A stretch of 64,000 nucleotides of DNA from Mesorhizobium sp. LSHC420B00 (lineage in GTDB: Bacteria; Pseudomonadota; Alphaproteobacteria; Rhizobiales; Rhizobiaceae): contig NZ_AYVY01000002.1 in the NCBI RefSeq assembly GCF_000503055.1, forward strand, positions 153,076 through 217,075, in the 5' to 3' direction. The position numbers and the translations under genes were made by a program. Each line of letters starts with the position of its first letter. The first letter of the stretch is position 1. This document shows, in pieces, positions 49,667-58,843 of the stretch. The notes beneath the pieces were generated by a model. That model saw only the letters and a list, made by a program, of their open reading frames with translations, ran no database searches and was not told the origin of the DNA.

Positions 49667-50797
49667 ATGGCAGGGTCCGAGCGCAGCACGGCGAAGCAAG
49701 AGGTCCTCGATCGCCGCTATATGGCGGCAGCCCTCAGGCTGTCGCGCAAAAATGCCGGCCGGACGTCGACCAATCCTTCCGTCGGCACGCTCATCGTACG
49801 CGATGACGGCGACGGGCCAATGATCGTCGGCAGCGGCGTCACGGCCGTCGGCGGCCGGCCGCATGCCGAAACCGAGGCGCTGGCCGAGGCCGGTGAGCTG
49901 GCGCAAGGCGCCACCGCCTATGTAACGCTGGAGCCTTGCGCCCATCACGGCCGCACGCCGCCTTGCGCCAATGCGCTGGTCAGCGCCGGCGTGGCGCGGG
50001 TGGTTGGCGCTGCCAGCGATCCGGACCCGCGTGTTTCCGGCAAGGGCTACGCCATCTTGCGTGCCGCGGGCGTCGAGGTGATGGAAAAAGTGCTGGCGGC
50101 CAAGGCCGCGGAGCAGATGGCCGGCTATTTGATTCGATCTCTGAAAAAACGCCCGGAAGTGATTCTAAAGCTTGCGCTTTCGAGCGACAATAAGATCGGC
50201 GTGAAAGGCGAGGGGCAGGTCTCCATTACCGGCGATATCGCGCGGCGCGAAGTCTATCTGATGCGCGCCGAAGCGGACGGCATATTGATCGGCATCGGCA
50301 CCGCGCTGGAGGACGATCCGGCGCTGACGGTGCGGCTGCCGGGACTTGAGAACCGTTCGCCGGCGCGCATCGTGCTCGACCGCCAGATCAGGCTGCCGGA
50401 GACCTCGAAGCTGGTTTCCGGCGTCGACCGGGTCCCGCTCTATGTCGCCGCGTGTGCCGAGGCCGATCCACGTCGGCGGGCCGCGCTCGAACGCACCGGA
50501 GTGCGCTTCATCGGCACTGAGACGTATGAAGGCGATATTGCGCTGCCGGAACTGCTCGAGGATCTGGCGGCGCTGGGCATGGCGAGCGTGCTGGTCGAGG
50601 GCGGCGCCAAGGTGGCCAAGGCGTTCCTCGACGAACAACTCGTCGATCGCATCGTGCTGTTTCAGGGGCCGGATGCGATCGGCGAGGACGGCATTGCATC
50701 GCCGATAGATGCCAACCATATCCCGCCGGGATTTCGCAAATTGCGCGACATGCGTTTCGGCGAAGACACATATGCCGAATGGACAAGAGACATTTAG
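49667..50797 (+). CDS. ribD: Riboflavin biosynthesis deaminase/reductase RibD
   Basis: 376 residues, both domains. Zinc deaminase part HAETEAL and PCAHHGRTPPC; reductase part from about 160 (RPEVILKLALSSDNKIG) with VEGGAKVAKAFLDEQLVD. Two successive steps from GTP-derived pyrimidine to ribityl-uracil. Confidence 0.95.
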   Translation: MAGSERSTAKQEVLDRRYMAAALRLSRKNAGRTSTNPSVGTLIVRDDGDGPMIVGSGVTAVGGRPHAETEALAEAGELAQGATAYVTLEPCAHHGRTPPCANALVSAGVARVVGAASDPDPRVSGKGYAILRAAGVEVMEKVLAAKAAEQMAGYLIRSLKKRPEVILKLALSSDNKIGVKGEGQVSITGDIARREVYLMRAEADGILIGIGTALEDDPALTVRLPGLENRSPARIVLDRQIRLPETSKLVSGVDRVPLYVAACAEADPRRRAALERTGVRFIGTETYEGDIALPELLEDLAALGMASVLVEGGAKVAKAFLDEQLVDRIVLFQGPDAIGEDGIASPIDANHIPPGFRKLRDMRFGEDTYAEWTRDI

Positions 50798-50827
50798 GAC
50801 CGAACTGATGTTCACTGGGCCAAAGTA

Positions 50828-51445
50828 ATGTTCACTGGAATCGTCACCGATGTCGGCACCGTCGCCGCCGTGAAGCCGCTCAGGGAAGGCGTCGGTTTGC
50901 GCATCGACACCGCCTACGATCCGCAGACCATTGCCATTGGCGCTTCAATTTCGTGCGGCGGCGTCTGCCTGACGGTAACGGGATTGCCGGAAGACGGCGC
51001 GAACGCACGCTGGTTCGAAGTCGAGGCCTGGGAAGAAGCACTCAGGCTGACGACCGCGATGGGCTGGAAAACCGGCGCGCGCATCAACCTGGAGCGGGCG
51101 CTGAAGATCGGCGACGAGCTTGGCGGCCATATCGTGTCAGGCCATGTCGACGGAATGGCCGAGATCGTGGCCCGCAAGGAAGAGGGTGACGCCGTTCGCT
51201 TTACCCTGGAAGCACCGCGCGAGCTTGCCAAATTCATCGCCCCCAAGGGTTCCGTCGCGCTCGACGGCACTTCGCTCACCGTCAACAAGGTCGAAGGCAC
51301 CCGCTTCGACGTGCTATTGATCCACCACTCGCTGACGGTCACCACCTGGGGCGAACGCCAGGTCGGCGACCGCGTCAACCTCGAGATCGACACCATGGCC
51401 CGCTACGCGGCGCGACTGGTGGAGGCGGCCAAAGAGGGACTTTGA
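50828..51445 (+). CDS. ribE: Riboflavin synthase alpha chain
   Basis: 205 residues. Dismutates two lumazines to riboflavin. Two lumazine-binding repeats: MFTGIVTDVGTVAAV...SCGGVCLTV and HIVSGHVDGMAEI...ALDGTSLTVN. ATG 50828 with MFTGI is the classic start. Follows ribD in the same transcript. Confidence 0.95.
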   Translation: MFTGIVTDVGTVAAVKPLREGVGLRIDTAYDPQTIAIGASISCGGVCLTVTGLPEDGANARWFEVEAWEEALRLTTAMGWKTGARINLERALKIGDELGGHIVSGHVDGMAEIVARKEEGDAVRFTLEAPRELAKFIAPKGSVALDGTSLTVNKVEGTRFDVLLIHHSLTVTTWGERQVGDRVNLEIDTMARYAARLVEAAKEGL

Positions 51446-51575
51446 GGCGATCGCCCATAAAGTCCATTCCCTGATGCGGCCGCCACCGGGTTGGCCTTGA
51501 ACGTTCCTTCAGCAATCTTCCGCTTGCGATCAAACCGGCTTCGGCCTAAGTCACCGGCGATCCCCGGAGACATCT

Positions 51576-52070
51576 ATGGCTGGCACATCCCAACACGGCA
51601 AAGCGTTCATCCGTCCGAAGAAGAAGGCCCACCTTCTTGTCATCGAGGCGCGCTTTCACGACGACCTTGCGGACGCGTTGCTCGAAGGCGCGACCAGCGC
51701 GCTCGACGAAGCGGGCGCGACATACGATGTCGTCACCGTTCCGGGCTCGCTCGAAATCCCGGCGGTGATTTCCTTCGCGCTCGACGGTGCTTCCGAAGGC
51801 GGGACGAGCTATGACGGTTTCGTCGCCCTCGGCACGGTGGTCCGCGGCGACACCTATCATTTCGATATCGTCGCCAATGAATCCAGCCGTGCCCTGATGG
51901 ACCTGTCCGTGCAGGATTCAGTCTGCATCGGCAATGGCATCCTGACCACCGAAAACGACGAACAGGCCTGGACACGGGCCAGGCGCTCCGAAGGCGACAA
52001 GGGCGGCTTTGCGGCGCGTGCGGCGCTGACTATGATCGCCCTAAAGGAACAACTGGGAGAGCGAACGTGA
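51576..52070 (+). CDS. ribH: 6,7-dimethyl-8-ribityllumazine synthase
   Basis: 164 residues. Condenses the ribityl pyrimidine with dihydroxybutanone phosphate. Core [45 protein letters not shown] with the catalytic His. The stop overlaps the nusB start (GTGA). No FMN riboswitch is seen in the 130 bases before it. Confidence 0.94.
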   Translation: MAGTSQHGKAFIRPKKKAHLLVIEARFHDDLADALLEGATSALDEAGATYDVVTVPGSLEIPAVISFALDGASEGGTSYDGFVALGTVVRGDTYHFDIVANESSRALMDLSVQDSVCIGNGILTTENDEQAWTRARRSEGDKGGFAARAALTMIALKEQLGERT

Positions 52071-52567
52071 GCGAACCCGCTTCGCCCGGCCAGCCTGCGG
52101 TTCGCCATGCCAACAAGCGCGGTGCTGCCCGCCTGGCGGCTGTGCAGGCGCTCTACCAGATGGATGTCGCCGGCAGCGGCGTGTTTGAGATCACCGCCGA
52201 ATACGAGGCGTTCAGGCTCGGCAAGGAAGTCGACGGCGCGCTCTATCGCGAGGCCGATGCGCAATGGTTTCGCGCCATTCTTGCCGGCGTTGTCGAGCAC
52301 CAGAAGACCATCGATCCGATTATCCGCCAGGCGCTGACCGAGGACTGGCCGCTGTCGAGGCTCGATTCGACGTTGCGCGCCATATTGCGTGCCGGCGTCT
52401 ACGAATTGATGAAACGCGAGGACGTGCCGGTGGCGGTCATCGTCTCCGAATATGTCGACATCGCCAAGGCATTTTACGAAGAAGACGAGCCGAAACTGGT
52501 CAATGCGGTGCTTGATCGCGTGTCGCGCCGCGTGCGTGGCGAGGGCCGCGGCAAGGACGCCTCATGA
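52067..52567 (+). CDS. nusB: Transcription antitermination factor NusB
   Basis: 166 residues from GTG 52067. All-helical; [22 protein letters not shown] start and [51 protein letters not shown] end. Binds boxA with NusE for rRNA transcription. Overlaps ribH and the next MFS gene by four bases each. Confidence 0.94.
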   Translation: MSEPASPGQPAVRHANKRGAARLAAVQALYQMDVAGSGVFEITAEYEAFRLGKEVDGALYREADAQWFRAILAGVVEHQKTIDPIIRQALTEDWPLSRLDSTLRAILRAGVYELMKREDVPVAVIVSEYVDIAKAFYEEDEPKLVNAVLDRVSRRVRGEGRGKDAS

Positions 52568-53781
52568 CTGCTATCGTCGTCGTTGAGGCCGGCAAGGAAG
52601 CGCGTCGCACCGCTTTCATCCTCGCAGCCTCGCAGGCGATCATCGGTTCGGCGGCACCCATCGCCATTTCCATGGGCGGACTGGCCGGGCAGTACCTCCT
52701 CGAAGCCGACAAGTCGCTGGCAACCGCGCCGATCACCGGCTTCAATGTCGGCGTGGCGCTCGGTTCCCTGCCGGCCGCGGCGATCATCCGCCGGCTCGGC
52801 CAGCGCGACGGCTTCATGACCGGCACTGCGGTCACAGCGCTTGGCGGGCTGGTCGCTACGTTGGCGCTGTTTCATGCCAGCTTCTGGCTGTTCGCTTTCG
52901 GCCTTGCCGTGATCGGGATCGGCGGTGCCTTTGTCCAGCAATTCCGCTTTGCCGCCGCCGACAATGCTCCGCCTGAATTCAAGGCGCGCGCCATCTCCTT
53001 CGTGCTGGCCGGCGGCATCGTCACCGCCATACTTGGGCCGCAGATCGTCATTTTCACCGGCGACCTGTTCTCGCCGGTGAAGTTTGCCGGCTCGTTTGCG
53101 TCCATCCTGGTGCTGGCGGCGGTTGGCGCCGCCATCCTCTCTTTATTGCGCATCCCAGCCAAGGCAACCGAGAAGGTGGAAATCGCCGACAGCGACGCCC
53201 GGCCGCTCTTAGAAATCGTCACCAGGCCGCGCTTCGTCGCGGCGCTGTTTTGCGCCATCGGCAGCTACGCGCTGATGAGCTTCGTCATGACCGGCGCGCC
53301 ACTGGCCATGGTCGGCTGCGGCCTTTCGACCGACGACGCCACGCTCGGCATTTCCTGGCATGTGATGGCGATGTTCGCGCCGAGCTTCTTCACGGGGTCG
53401 CTGATTTATCGTTTTGGCGCGGAGCGGATCGTGGCCATCGGCCTGGTGCTGCTCATTGGCTGCGGTATAGTCGCGCTGTCGGGGTTGGCACTGTGGCAGT
53501 TCTGGACAACGCTGATCCTGCTCGGCCTCGGCTGGAACTTCAGCTTCATCGGCGCCACCGCCATGGTGGCTGACAGCTACCAGCCATCCGAAAAAGGCAA
53601 GGTCCAGGGGTTCCACGATTTCGTCCTGTTCGGCTCCGTCGCCTTCGCCTCGCTGATGTCGGGCGCAGTCTACAATGCCTGGGGCTGGGAGATGCTGAAC
53701 TGGATGATTTTTCCGGTCGTCGCGCTGTGCTTCGTGGCACTGGGCGTGTTGAAGATGACGGGCTTGCGTGCGGCCAGCTGA
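52564..53781 (+). CDS. MFS transporter
   Basis: 405 residues, twelve helices, starting at ATG 52564 inside the nusB stop. Motif A-like [14 protein letters not shown]. Branch common in alphaproteobacteria behind nusB; substrate unknown. Translational coupling to nusB is unusual for a transporter and suggests shared expression. Confidence 0.82.
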   Translation: MTAIVVVEAGKEARRTAFILAASQAIIGSAAPIAISMGGLAGQYLLEADKSLATAPITGFNVGVALGSLPAAAIIRRLGQRDGFMTGTAVTALGGLVATLALFHASFWLFAFGLAVIGIGGAFVQQFRFAAADNAPPEFKARAISFVLAGGIVTAILGPQIVIFTGDLFSPVKFAGSFASILVLAAVGAAILSLLRIPAKATEKVEIADSDARPLLEIVTRPRFVAALFCAIGSYALMSFVMTGAPLAMVGCGLSTDDATLGISWHVMAMFAPSFFTGSLIYRFGAERIVAIGLVLLIGCGIVALSGLALWQFWTTLILLGLGWNFSFIGATAMVADSYQPSEKGKVQGFHDFVLFGSVAFASLMSGAVYNAWGWEMLNWMIFPVVALCFVALGVLKMTGLRAAS

Positions 53782-53940
53782 CGCCACGCTGTCGGGACGA
53801 GACAACAGCGGATTCACCCAAATCCGAACAAAATTATTGCGTCCATCACCCTTCTTATGAAACCGTGTACCCCGACGGGGCATCGAAGCCATGCTCATAT
53901 GCGGCAGCCATATTCCGGTTCACAGCAAGGGATTTGTGAG

Positions 53941-54852
53941 ATGTTTTCAATCAAGGTTCTGGCCGGCACCGTGCTGGCGCTCGGCATCACGGTGGCCTCG
54001 GCGAGTGCCCAGGTGGTGGTGTCGTCGAAGATCGACACCGAGGGCGGCGTGCTCGGCAACATCATCCAGCTGGTGCTGAACGCCAATAATATCCAGACCA
54101 CCGACCGCATCCAACTCGGCGGCACGCCTGTGGTACGCAAGGCAATTACGGCCGGCGAGATCGACATCTATCCGGAATACACCGGCAACGCCGCATTCTT
54201 CTTCGAGAAGGCCGACGATCCGGTGTGGAAGGATGCCGCTAAGGCCTACGAGACTGCCAAGAAGCTCGATTACGACGCCAACAAGATCGTCTGGCTGTCC
54301 CCGTCACCGGCTAACAACACCTGGGCGATCGCCCTGCGTAAGGAGGTCGCCGATACCAACAAGCTCGTCACCCTTTCCGACTTCGGCAAATATGTCTCGG
54401 GCGGCGGCAAGGTGGTGCTGGCGGCGTCCGCCGAGTTCGTCAATTCGGCGGCCGCGCTGCCCGCTTTCCAGAAGACCTATGGCTTTACGCTGAAGCCGGA
54501 CCAGTTGATCACGCTGTCGGGCGGCGATACGGCGGCGACCATTGCCGCTGCGGCCAACCAGACCAACGGCGCCAACGCGGCCATGGTCTACGGCACCGAC
54601 GGCGGCATCGCGCCCTCCGGCCTCGTCGTGCTTGAGGACGACAAGGGTGTGCAGCCGGTTTACCAGCCGGCGCCGATCATCCGCGAGGCGGTGCTGAAGG
54701 AGCACCCGGAAATCGAGACGCTGCTGAAGCCGGTCTTCGCCAAGCTCGATCTCGTCACGCTGCAGGAGTTGAATGGCCGCGTCCAGGTTGGCGGCGAACC
54801 GGTCAAGGGCGTCGCCGAAGGCTTTTTGAAAAAGAACGGCTTCCTCAAGTAA
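53941..54852 (+). CDS. osmF: Osmoprotectant ABC substrate-binding protein OsmF/YehZ-like
   Basis: 303 residues from ATG 53941. Signal peptide to SASA-QVV; then the glycine-betaine-type fold with KIDTEGGVLGNIIQLVLNANN and GEIDIYPEYTGNAAFFFEK. Periplasmic receptor of the YehZYXW system encoded in the next three genes. Ligand (betaine, choline or other) not readable. Confidence 0.88.
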   Translation: MFSIKVLAGTVLALGITVASASAQVVVSSKIDTEGGVLGNIIQLVLNANNIQTTDRIQLGGTPVVRKAITAGEIDIYPEYTGNAAFFFEKADDPVWKDAAKAYETAKKLDYDANKIVWLSPSPANNTWAIALRKEVADTNKLVTLSDFGKYVSGGGKVVLAASAEFVNSAAALPAFQKTYGFTLKPDQLITLSGGDTAATIAAAANQTNGANAAMVYGTDGGIAPSGLVVLEDDKGVQPVYQPAPIIREAVLKEHPEIETLLKPVFAKLDLVTLQELNGRVQVGGEPVKGVAEGFLKKNGFLK

Positions 54853-54894
54853 GGCGATTCCGGCGCGCCGCTTTCGAGGTGCGCGGATCGGCCG

Positions 54895-56061
54895 ATGGGG
54901 GAGGGCGTGCGCATCCGGTTTGACAAGCTCGGCGTGGTTATCGCGGCGATATCAGCCTATGCGGCTTTTGCGGCACCATTCGCCACGTTCCGCGCCAATC
55001 GCATCGTACCCGGCGAGGCGCGCTCGATCCTCGAATCTTTGCCTGCGGCGGTCGGTCCGCTATTGATGGCGATTGTTGTCGCAGCGGCGCTCATTGCATT
55101 GCTGAAAACGCCGCTTGCTCTGCGCCTCGCCGCCAGTGTGGTTCCACTTGCAGCGCTGGCGCTGCTGATCGGCGTTGCCGGCAGCTTCCTGACGCCCGCC
55201 GGCAACACCTTCGCCCGTATCTCGCCGGCTTCGGGCTTCTGGCTGTTTATCTTCGCCTTCACGCTTCTGCTCGCCGACGTGCTTACAAGGCTAAACCTGT
55301 CGCCGCAGGCACGCGTCGGCGTGCTTGTTGTCGCCGCAGCGGCGATCGGCCTGCTGCTGGTCTCGGGGAGCTGGAACAGCCTGTCGATCCTCAAGGAATA
55401 TTTCAATCGCGCCGATAGTTTTTGGGCGGAAGGCTCCAAGCACGTGACGCTGGCGCTGGGTTCGCTGGCGGCAGCAGTGATTATCGGCCTGCCGCTCGGC
55501 ATCCTCTGCCACCGCGTCGAGAAATTGCGGGCCGGCGTGCTCAACGTGCTGAACATCATTCAGACCATTCCTTCGATCGCGCTGTTCGGCCTCTTGATAG
55601 CACCGCTCGGCTGGGTCGCTTCGCATGTGCCGGGTGCTGCCGCGCTCGGCATTCGCGGCATCGGCACGGCGCCGGCTTTCGTCGCCCTGTTCCTCTATTC
55701 ACTGCTGCCGGTGGTGGCCAACACCGTGGTCGGCCTTGCCGGTGTGCCGCGTGCCGCCAACGACGCAGCGCGCGGCATGGGCATGACCGACCGCCAGCGG
55801 CTGTTCGGCGTCGAGTTTCCGCTGGCTTTCCCGGTGATCCTCACCGGCATTCGCATCGTGCTGGTGCAGAATATCGGCCTCGCCACCATTGCCGCGCTGA
55901 TCGGCGGCGGCGGCTTTGGCGTATTCGTATTCCAGGGAGTCGGCCAGACGGCGATGGACCTGGTGCTGCTCGGTGCCGTGCCGACGGTGGCGCTGGCCTT
56001 CGCCGCCGCCATCATCCTCGATGCAGTGATCGAAATGAGCGCCAGCAAGCGCAGGGTTTAA
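54895..56061 (+). CDS. yehY: Osmoprotectant ABC permease YehY-like
   Basis: 388 residues, long N-terminal membrane extension (about 170 residues, five helices) then the permease core HVTLALGSLAAAVIIGLPLGILCHRVEKL and EAA loop ANDAARGMGMTDRQRLFGVEFPLAF. Length and extension match YehY. Confidence 0.87.
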   Translation: MGEGVRIRFDKLGVVIAAISAYAAFAAPFATFRANRIVPGEARSILESLPAAVGPLLMAIVVAAALIALLKTPLALRLAASVVPLAALALLIGVAGSFLTPAGNTFARISPASGFWLFIFAFTLLLADVLTRLNLSPQARVGVLVVAAAAIGLLLVSGSWNSLSILKEYFNRADSFWAEGSKHVTLALGSLAAAVIIGLPLGILCHRVEKLRAGVLNVLNIIQTIPSIALFGLLIAPLGWVASHVPGAAALGIRGIGTAPAFVALFLYSLLPVVANTVVGLAGVPRAANDAARGMGMTDRQRLFGVEFPLAFPVILTGIRIVLVQNIGLATIAALIGGGGFGVFVFQGVGQTAMDLVLLGAVPTVALAFAAAIILDAVIEMSASKRRV

Positions 56062-56066
56062 ACGGC

Positions 56067-57005
56067 ATGATCGAGATCGAAGGCATCACCAAGCGCTACG
56101 GCGAGACGACAGTGGTCGACGACGTGTCGATAGTAATCGAGCCGCGCAGCATCGCCGTCATCGTCGGCACCTCCGGCTCCGGCAAGACGACGCTGCTTCG
56201 CATGATCAACCGGCTGGTCGAGCCGACATCGGGCGTGATCAAGCTCGACGGCGTCGACAACCGCTCGGTGCCTGATTATGAGCTGCGTCGCAGCATCGGC
56301 TATGCCATCCAGGGCCACGGTCTGTTTCCGCATCGCACGGTGGCACAGAACATCGCCACTGTGCCGGTATTGCTCGGCTGGGACGCCAACCGCATCAAAG
56401 CCCGCGTCGACGAGCTGATGACGCTATATCAGCTCGACCCGCAAGCCTACGGGCCACGCTATCCGCATGAGCTTTCCGGCGGCCAGCAGCAGCGCGTCGG
56501 CGTCGCCCGGGCGCTTGCCGCGGAACCCAACGTGCTGTTGATGGATGAGCCGTTCGGCGCGCTCGATCCAATCATCCGCAACAAGGCGCAGGACGATCTG
56601 CTGGCGATCCAGAAGCGCTTCGGCACCACCATCATCCTAGTCACCCATGACATGGAAGAGGCCGTTCACATGGGCGACAAGATCGCGGTGATGGATGGCG
56701 GCAAAGTAGTGCAATATGCCGCGCCGGCCGAGATACTGGCGAAACCGGCCAGCGCGTTTGTCGAGACCCTGGTTGGCGCCAGCGAAAAACCGTTCCGGCT
56801 GTTATCGCTTGGCCGGGTGCGCGACGCGGTGGAAAAAGGCACGGCCGAAGGCGAGGCGATCCCCGGTGATGCCAGCCAACGCGACGCGTTGGCCGAACTC
56901 CTGTGGTCGGGCCGCCCGGCACTGCCCGTGAAAGATACTGATGGCAAATCGCTTGGCCGCGTCACTGTGGATGGACTGGTTAAACGCGCGGCGAGGCCGG
57001 CATGA
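56067..57005 (+). CDS. yehX: Osmoprotectant ABC ATP-binding protein YehX-like
   Basis: 312 residues from ATG 56067; a longer frame from 55422 runs through the previous gene and is not real. Walker A GTSGSGKTT, Q-loop YAIQGHGLFPH, signature LSGGQQQRVGVARALA, Walker B LLMDEPFGALD, switch His in THDMEEAV. C-terminal CBS-like remnant. Confidence 0.9.
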   Translation: MIEIEGITKRYGETTVVDDVSIVIEPRSIAVIVGTSGSGKTTLLRMINRLVEPTSGVIKLDGVDNRSVPDYELRRSIGYAIQGHGLFPHRTVAQNIATVPVLLGWDANRIKARVDELMTLYQLDPQAYGPRYPHELSGGQQQRVGVARALAAEPNVLLMDEPFGALDPIIRNKAQDDLLAIQKRFGTTIILVTHDMEEAVHMGDKIAVMDGGKVVQYAAPAEILAKPASAFVETLVGASEKPFRLLSLGRVRDAVEKGTAEGEAIPGDASQRDALAELLWSGRPALPVKDTDGKSLGRVTVDGLVKRAARPA

Positions 57006-57751
57006 AAGCCTGGCTTCCATCACTGCTCAGGCTTGCCCTGGTGGTGCTGCTTATTGCCTTCGTCACCAATCCCGGCTGGTTCGAACCGCTGCTGAAGCCG
57101 CTGACAGAGAACAACGCGCCGGTAATCTACAATCAGGGCAGCCTTTTGACGTTGACGCTGCTGCATCTGCGGACCGTCCTGATCGCAACGGTTGCCGCGA
57201 CGATCGTTGCGGTCGCGCTCGCCATTCTGGTCACCAGGCCAGCCGGCGCCGAATTCCTGCCGCTGTCGCGCAGCCTGGTCAATATCGGCCAGACCTTTCC
57301 GCCGGTGGCGGTGCTGGCGCTTGCCGTGCCGGCCGTCGGCTTCGGCGAAAAGCCGACGCTGATTGCGTTGTTTCTCTATGGCCTGCTGCCGATCTTCGAG
57401 AACGCGCTGACCGGCCTGACGACGCTGCCGGCCAATGTCGTCGAGGCGGCGCGTGGCGCCGGCATGACCGGCTGGCAAAGGCTGGTCAAGGTCGAACTGC
57501 CGCTCAGCGCGCCGATCATCCTCGGCGGTATCCGGCTGTCGGTGGTGATCAGCCTCGCCACCGCGACCATCGGCTCGACAGTGGCGGCGAGGACATTGGG
57601 CGAGGTGATCATCGCCGGCCTGCTGTCGAACAACCTCGCCTTCATCCTGCAGGGCGGTCTGATCGTCGCCGCCCTTGCCGTGCTGATCTATGACGGGCTG
57701 TCGGCGATCGAGCGCTACACGGGCCGGCGCATGGGGCGCGAGGTGGAGTAG
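57002..57751 (+). CDS. yehW: Osmoprotectant ABC permease YehW-like
   Basis: 249 residues, ATGA overlap with yehX. Six helices, EAA loop VEAARGAGMTGWQRLVKVELPLSAP. Completes a full osmF-yehY-yehX-yehW operon, likely induced by osmotic stress (known of the family). Confidence 0.88.
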   Translation: MKAWLPSLLRLALVVLLIAFVTNPGWFEPLLKPLTENNAPVIYNQGSLLTLTLLHLRTVLIATVAATIVAVALAILVTRPAGAEFLPLSRSLVNIGQTFPPVAVLALAVPAVGFGEKPTLIALFLYGLLPIFENALTGLTTLPANVVEAARGAGMTGWQRLVKVELPLSAPIILGGIRLSVVISLATATIGSTVAARTLGEVIIAGLLSNNLAFILQGGLIVAALAVLIYDGLSAIERYTGRRMGREVE

Positions 57752-57776
57752 CCCCTCGGGGCAAAGCTCGCTTCTT

Positions 57777-58010
57777 TCAACGGCCACTCGAACGCGCCGG
57801 ATGATCGAGCGTCAGTTCGAGCGTGGTGCCCGTCTCGCTGGCGATCCAGCGGCGGCGGATGATGGCGAAATCGTGCTGTGTGCCGGCTCTAACCACAGAG
57901 ACTAAGTCGCCCACCGCGCAATAGCTGTCGAGATCGAGGGTTTCGAGAATCGCGGCAATGTCTTGCTTCCCGGCGTAATGTCTCGCGACAGTCGTGAGCA
58001 CTATGATCAC
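57777..58010 (-). CDS. 77-residue hypothetical protein
   Basis: Start GTG 58010 chosen after GGGGGGACCA; a longer frame reaches 58169 into the divergent gene's leader. The body ends IIRRRWIASETGTTLELTLDHPAR, a tail I recall from other rhizobial small proteins but cannot name. Compact alpha/beta composition. Function unknown. Confidence 0.55.
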   Translation of the reverse strand: MIIVLTTVARHYAGKQDIAAILETLDLDSYCAVGDLVSVVRAGTQHDFAIIRRRWIASETGTTLELTLDHPARSSGR

Positions 58011-58089
58011 TGGTCCCCCCGTTGCGCGATCTTCGGGACTCGGCGATTGATGAGTGCGATGCCCCGATCTTTCAGCAGGAGTTCTTGCC

Positions 58090-58590
58090 ATGACCGCGCG
58101 TTTCTCCAAGATCGTCATGTGTTTGTATCTGGCGGCTTTCGCCTTCCTTGTCGCCTTCGGCAACATCACCGATTACGGCTCAAACTTCGCCTTTGTCCAG
58201 CATGTGCTGAGCATGGACACGACCTTTCCCGGCAACGCCCTGATGTACCGCTCGATCACCAACCCGTCGCTGTGGACGGCGGGCTACTGGCTGATCATCA
58301 TTGGCGAGGCGCTGACCTGCTTGCTCTACCTAGTCGCCGCCTGGCGACTCTGGCAGGCGCGCAACGCCAGCGGACAGGCATTCAACGATGCCAAGAAGTT
58401 CGCCATCATAGCCGCCACCATGGGTTTCCTCGTTTGGTATTTCGGCTTCATGGTCGTTGGCGGCGAGTGGTTTGCCATGTGGCAGTCTTCGACATGGAAT
58501 GGTCAGGAGGCGGCGTTCAAATTCTACATGACAATGCTGGTGGTGCTGATCTTCGTCGTCCAGCCGGACGGCGACCCGCGCAAAGTTTGA
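58090..58590 (+). CDS. DUF2165-family membrane protein
   Basis: 166 residues from ATG 58090 after CAGGAG. Four helices with LAAFAFLVAFGNITDYGSNFAFVQHVLSMDTTFP and GGEWFAMWQSSTWNGQEAAF, characteristic of DUF2165. Role unknown. Confidence 0.88.
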   Translation: MTARFSKIVMCLYLAAFAFLVAFGNITDYGSNFAFVQHVLSMDTTFPGNALMYRSITNPSLWTAGYWLIIIGEALTCLLYLVAAWRLWQARNASGQAFNDAKKFAIIAATMGFLVWYFGFMVVGGEWFAMWQSSTWNGQEAAFKFYMTMLVVLIFVVQPDGDPRKV

Positions 58591-58843
58591 CGGCCGTTCG
58601 CCGATTTCAATCGATCTAATCGGATGGCAGTGTCGAAAGGCGCGCTGCCGTCCAGCCTTTTGGATGAAACCCGGGATGTTTTGAGCGAAAACCGGACAAA
58701 AACCGAACAATATCTTGACGTTCCGAGCCCTGTTTCGCATAAGCCGCTGCGAAGGGACGGATTCCGGTTGCGGAAAATTCGTCCCCTGTCTCAACGGCCC
58801 GGGGAGGGGTTCTTTTGGGCCACCAATCGAGGAAAATTCGGCA

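Noticed and set aside
51446..51575. Possible FMN riboswitch before ribH
   Set aside because: The conserved AGGGCGGGGUGAAAGUCCC-type and later RFN elements are absent; only 130 bases are available.
55422..56066. Upstream extension of the YehX-like ATPase gene
   Set aside because: It is an alternate frame of yehY; the ABC domain starts at ATG 56067 six bases after the yehY stop.
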